A DNA stretch of 64,000 nucleotides from Millisia brevis NBRC 105863 (GTDB lineage: Bacteria > Actinomycetota > Actinomycetes > Mycobacteriales > Mycobacteriaceae): contig NZ_BCRN01000005.1 in the NCBI RefSeq assembly GCF_001552615.1, positions 1 through 64,000 on the forward strand, in the 5' to 3' direction. Below the pieces are notes generated by a model, which was not told where the DNA came from, ran no database searches, and saw only the letters and a program-made list of their open reading frames with translations. Within the stretch, counting starts at the first letter, position 1. The number at the start of each line of letters is the position of its first letter. Shown in pieces: positions 63,072-64,000 of this stretch. Both the position numbers and the translations under genes were made by a program.

Positions 63072-64000
63072 CTAGCTGAACAGGTGGTCGACGACCGGAA
63101 CGGCCACCCGCCGCTGTACCGGCGCGCGGCCGGCGACGGGTGTCGGTTCGCTGATCGGTTGCTCGTCGCACATCACCGCGCGGGCGGCATCGGTGAGGAA
63201 GCGGCTCGGTTTGGTGAGCACCATGCGGGCGGTGAAGCTGCGCGGGTGGGTCGGCAGCCGGGTCGGCAGGTAAACGCGCAGGTCGTCGCGTGCCCGGGTG
63301 ACCGCCACGTAGAACAGCCGCGCCTCCTCCGCCAGCCCGGCGGCGCTGGTCAGTGCCATATCGGAGGGGAAGGACCCGTCGGTGGCCCGCAGCAGGTGGA
63401 CGGTCTCCCACTCCAGACCCTTTGCGGAATGCACCGTGGACAGGGTCAGGTAGTCCTCGTCCAGCATCGGGTTCTTCGCCCAGTCGGAGGCCATCGGCGC
63501 AGGATCGAGGGTCTGCTCGGCGACGAACACCGACAGGTCGTGCTGCGCGGCGGCCGCCCCGGCCAATCGCTCGACATCGGCGGCCCGCCGCTCCCAGTCG
63601 GGATAGTGCTGCCGCAGCAGCGGTGTCAATGCCTCCCGACAGTTGGCGACCACCTCGGCGACATCGCGCTCGTCGCGGGCCCGGTCGAAGCAGCGCAGGG
63701 TCGCGGCCAGCGCGGTACGCGCCGACGGCGGCGCGGCGGCCACGATCTCGTCGGAGTGGTTCTCCCCGGACGCCAGCAGGTCGGCGAGGGTGCGCGCGTG
63801 GGCCTTGCCGATCGCCCGGTGCCGGGTCAGCAGCCGGTACCAGGACACCTCGTCGGTCGGGTTCAACGTCACCCGGAAGGCGGCGAGCATGTCGCGCACG
63901 TGCGCGGTCTCGAGATAGCCGATGCCACCGAACTTCAGGAACGGGATGTTGCGTACCTTCAGTTCGATCTCGAGCTGGGCGCTGTGGCTGCCGGTGCGCA
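63072..64000 (-). CDS. UvrD/Rep-family helicase, C-terminal part (5' end outside window)
   Basis: The open frame enters from beyond 64000 and gives about 308 visible residues of a superfamily 1 helicase. ELKVRNIPFLKFGG lies near the window edge, followed by helical domain 2B, motif V as LSTVHSAKGLEWETVHLL (about 100 residues from the end of the core) and motif VI as EEARLFYVAVTRARDDL. The C-terminus is short and ends without a Tudor or nuclease domain. It probably unwinds DNA in repair. It is convergent with the unknown gene pair, with 31 bp between them. Confidence 0.9.
   Translation of the reverse strand, partial: RTGSHSAQLEIELKVRNIPFLKFGGIGYLETAHVRDMLAAFRVTLNPTDEVSWYRLLTRHRAIGKAHARTLADLLASGENHSDEIVAAAPPSARTALAATLRCFDRARDERDVAEVVANCREALTPLLRQHYPDWERRAADVERLAGAAAAQHDLSVFVAEQTLDPAPMASDWAKNPMLDEDYLTLSTVHSAKGLEWETVHLLRATDGSFPSDMALTSAAGLAEEARLFYVAVTRARDDLRVYLPTRLPTHPRSFTARMVLTKPSRFLTDAARAVMCDEQPISEPTPVAGRAPVQRRVAVPVVDHLFS

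Overview
The window is about 64 kb of very GC-rich DNA from a mycolic-acid-containing actinobacterium (order Mycobacteriales/Corynebacteriales). The evidence is a near-complete arabinogalactan and mycolate toolkit: DprE1, DprE2, AftA and an Emb arabinosyltransferase; an antigen-85-type mycolyltransferase; GlfT1 and GlfT2; the Wzm/Wzt galactan exporter; two GtrA proteins; RmlB/RmlC; and the bacterial proteasome activator Bpa. A GlfT2 linked to GtrA, a frameshifted DUF222-HNH gene and a PorA/PorH-like micro-protein are compatible with Gordonia, Tsukamurella, Williamsia or relatives. I cannot fix the genus from sequence alone.

Layout. 1-6.2 kb: end of a Pro/Ala-rich protein, a PucR-type regulator, a 1.5-kb stretch with no intact gene (perhaps a decayed one), a HIT protein, a small exported Cys-rich protein, and a divergent TetR/DHA2-MFS pair. 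6.3-15.2 kb: the arabinan locus dprE1-dprE2-aftA-emb (minus strand) with a divergent mycolyltransferase. 15.3-17.0 kb: a coupled GntR regulator and ornithine-cyclodeaminase-like gene. 17.1-31.8 kb: ten minus-strand genes, nearly all joined by 4-nt ATGA/GTGA overlaps, behind a near-consensus Fur-family box. They encode a Dpp/Nik-type ABC importer, a fold-III PLP decarboxylase, a SbnA/CysK-like enzyme fused to rhodanese, a SufS-like enzyme, a tandem ATP-grasp ligase, an MFS exporter and two SAM-dependent methyltransferases. I read this as a metal-repressed make-export-import locus for a small peptide-like, possibly sulfur-containing, metallophore. It is the most interesting item here.

31.9-41.9 kb: a PQQ-type sugar dehydrogenase lipoprotein, GtrA (Rv3789-like), an exported protein, rmlC/rmlB, the broken DUF222-HNH gene, a zinc-ribbon micro-protein, an AhpD-like/CsoR-family divergent pair with twin operators, a double-TerD protein, and a COG4705-type membrane protein coupled to a PAP2 phosphatase. 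42.0-46.6 kb: a histidine kinase, an MFS transporter, a convergent OmpR-type response regulator, and an ArsR/SRPBCC pair. 46.7-59.4 kb: cell-envelope glycosylation (DUF2142 protein, GT2, GtrA-GlfT2, a GT39-like protein, GlfT1-Wzt-Wzm), a pair of genes sharing an unrecognised domain, a 35-residue porin-like peptide, and Bpa. 59.7-64 kb: a SufS-fold protein lacking its PLP lysine, a MarR regulator, tRNA-Ser(UGA), two coupled unknown genes, and the 3' end of a UvrD-like helicase gene.

The envelope genes form one pathway. DprE1/DprE2 make the decaprenyl-phosphoryl-arabinose donor, AftA/Emb polymerise arabinan, RmlB/RmlC supply rhamnose for the linker, GlfT1/GlfT2 build galactan, Wzm/Wzt export it, and the mycolyltransferase adds mycolates. 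Several plus-strand genes appear leaderless, with a TANNNT -10 hexamer ending only 6-7 nt before the start codon.
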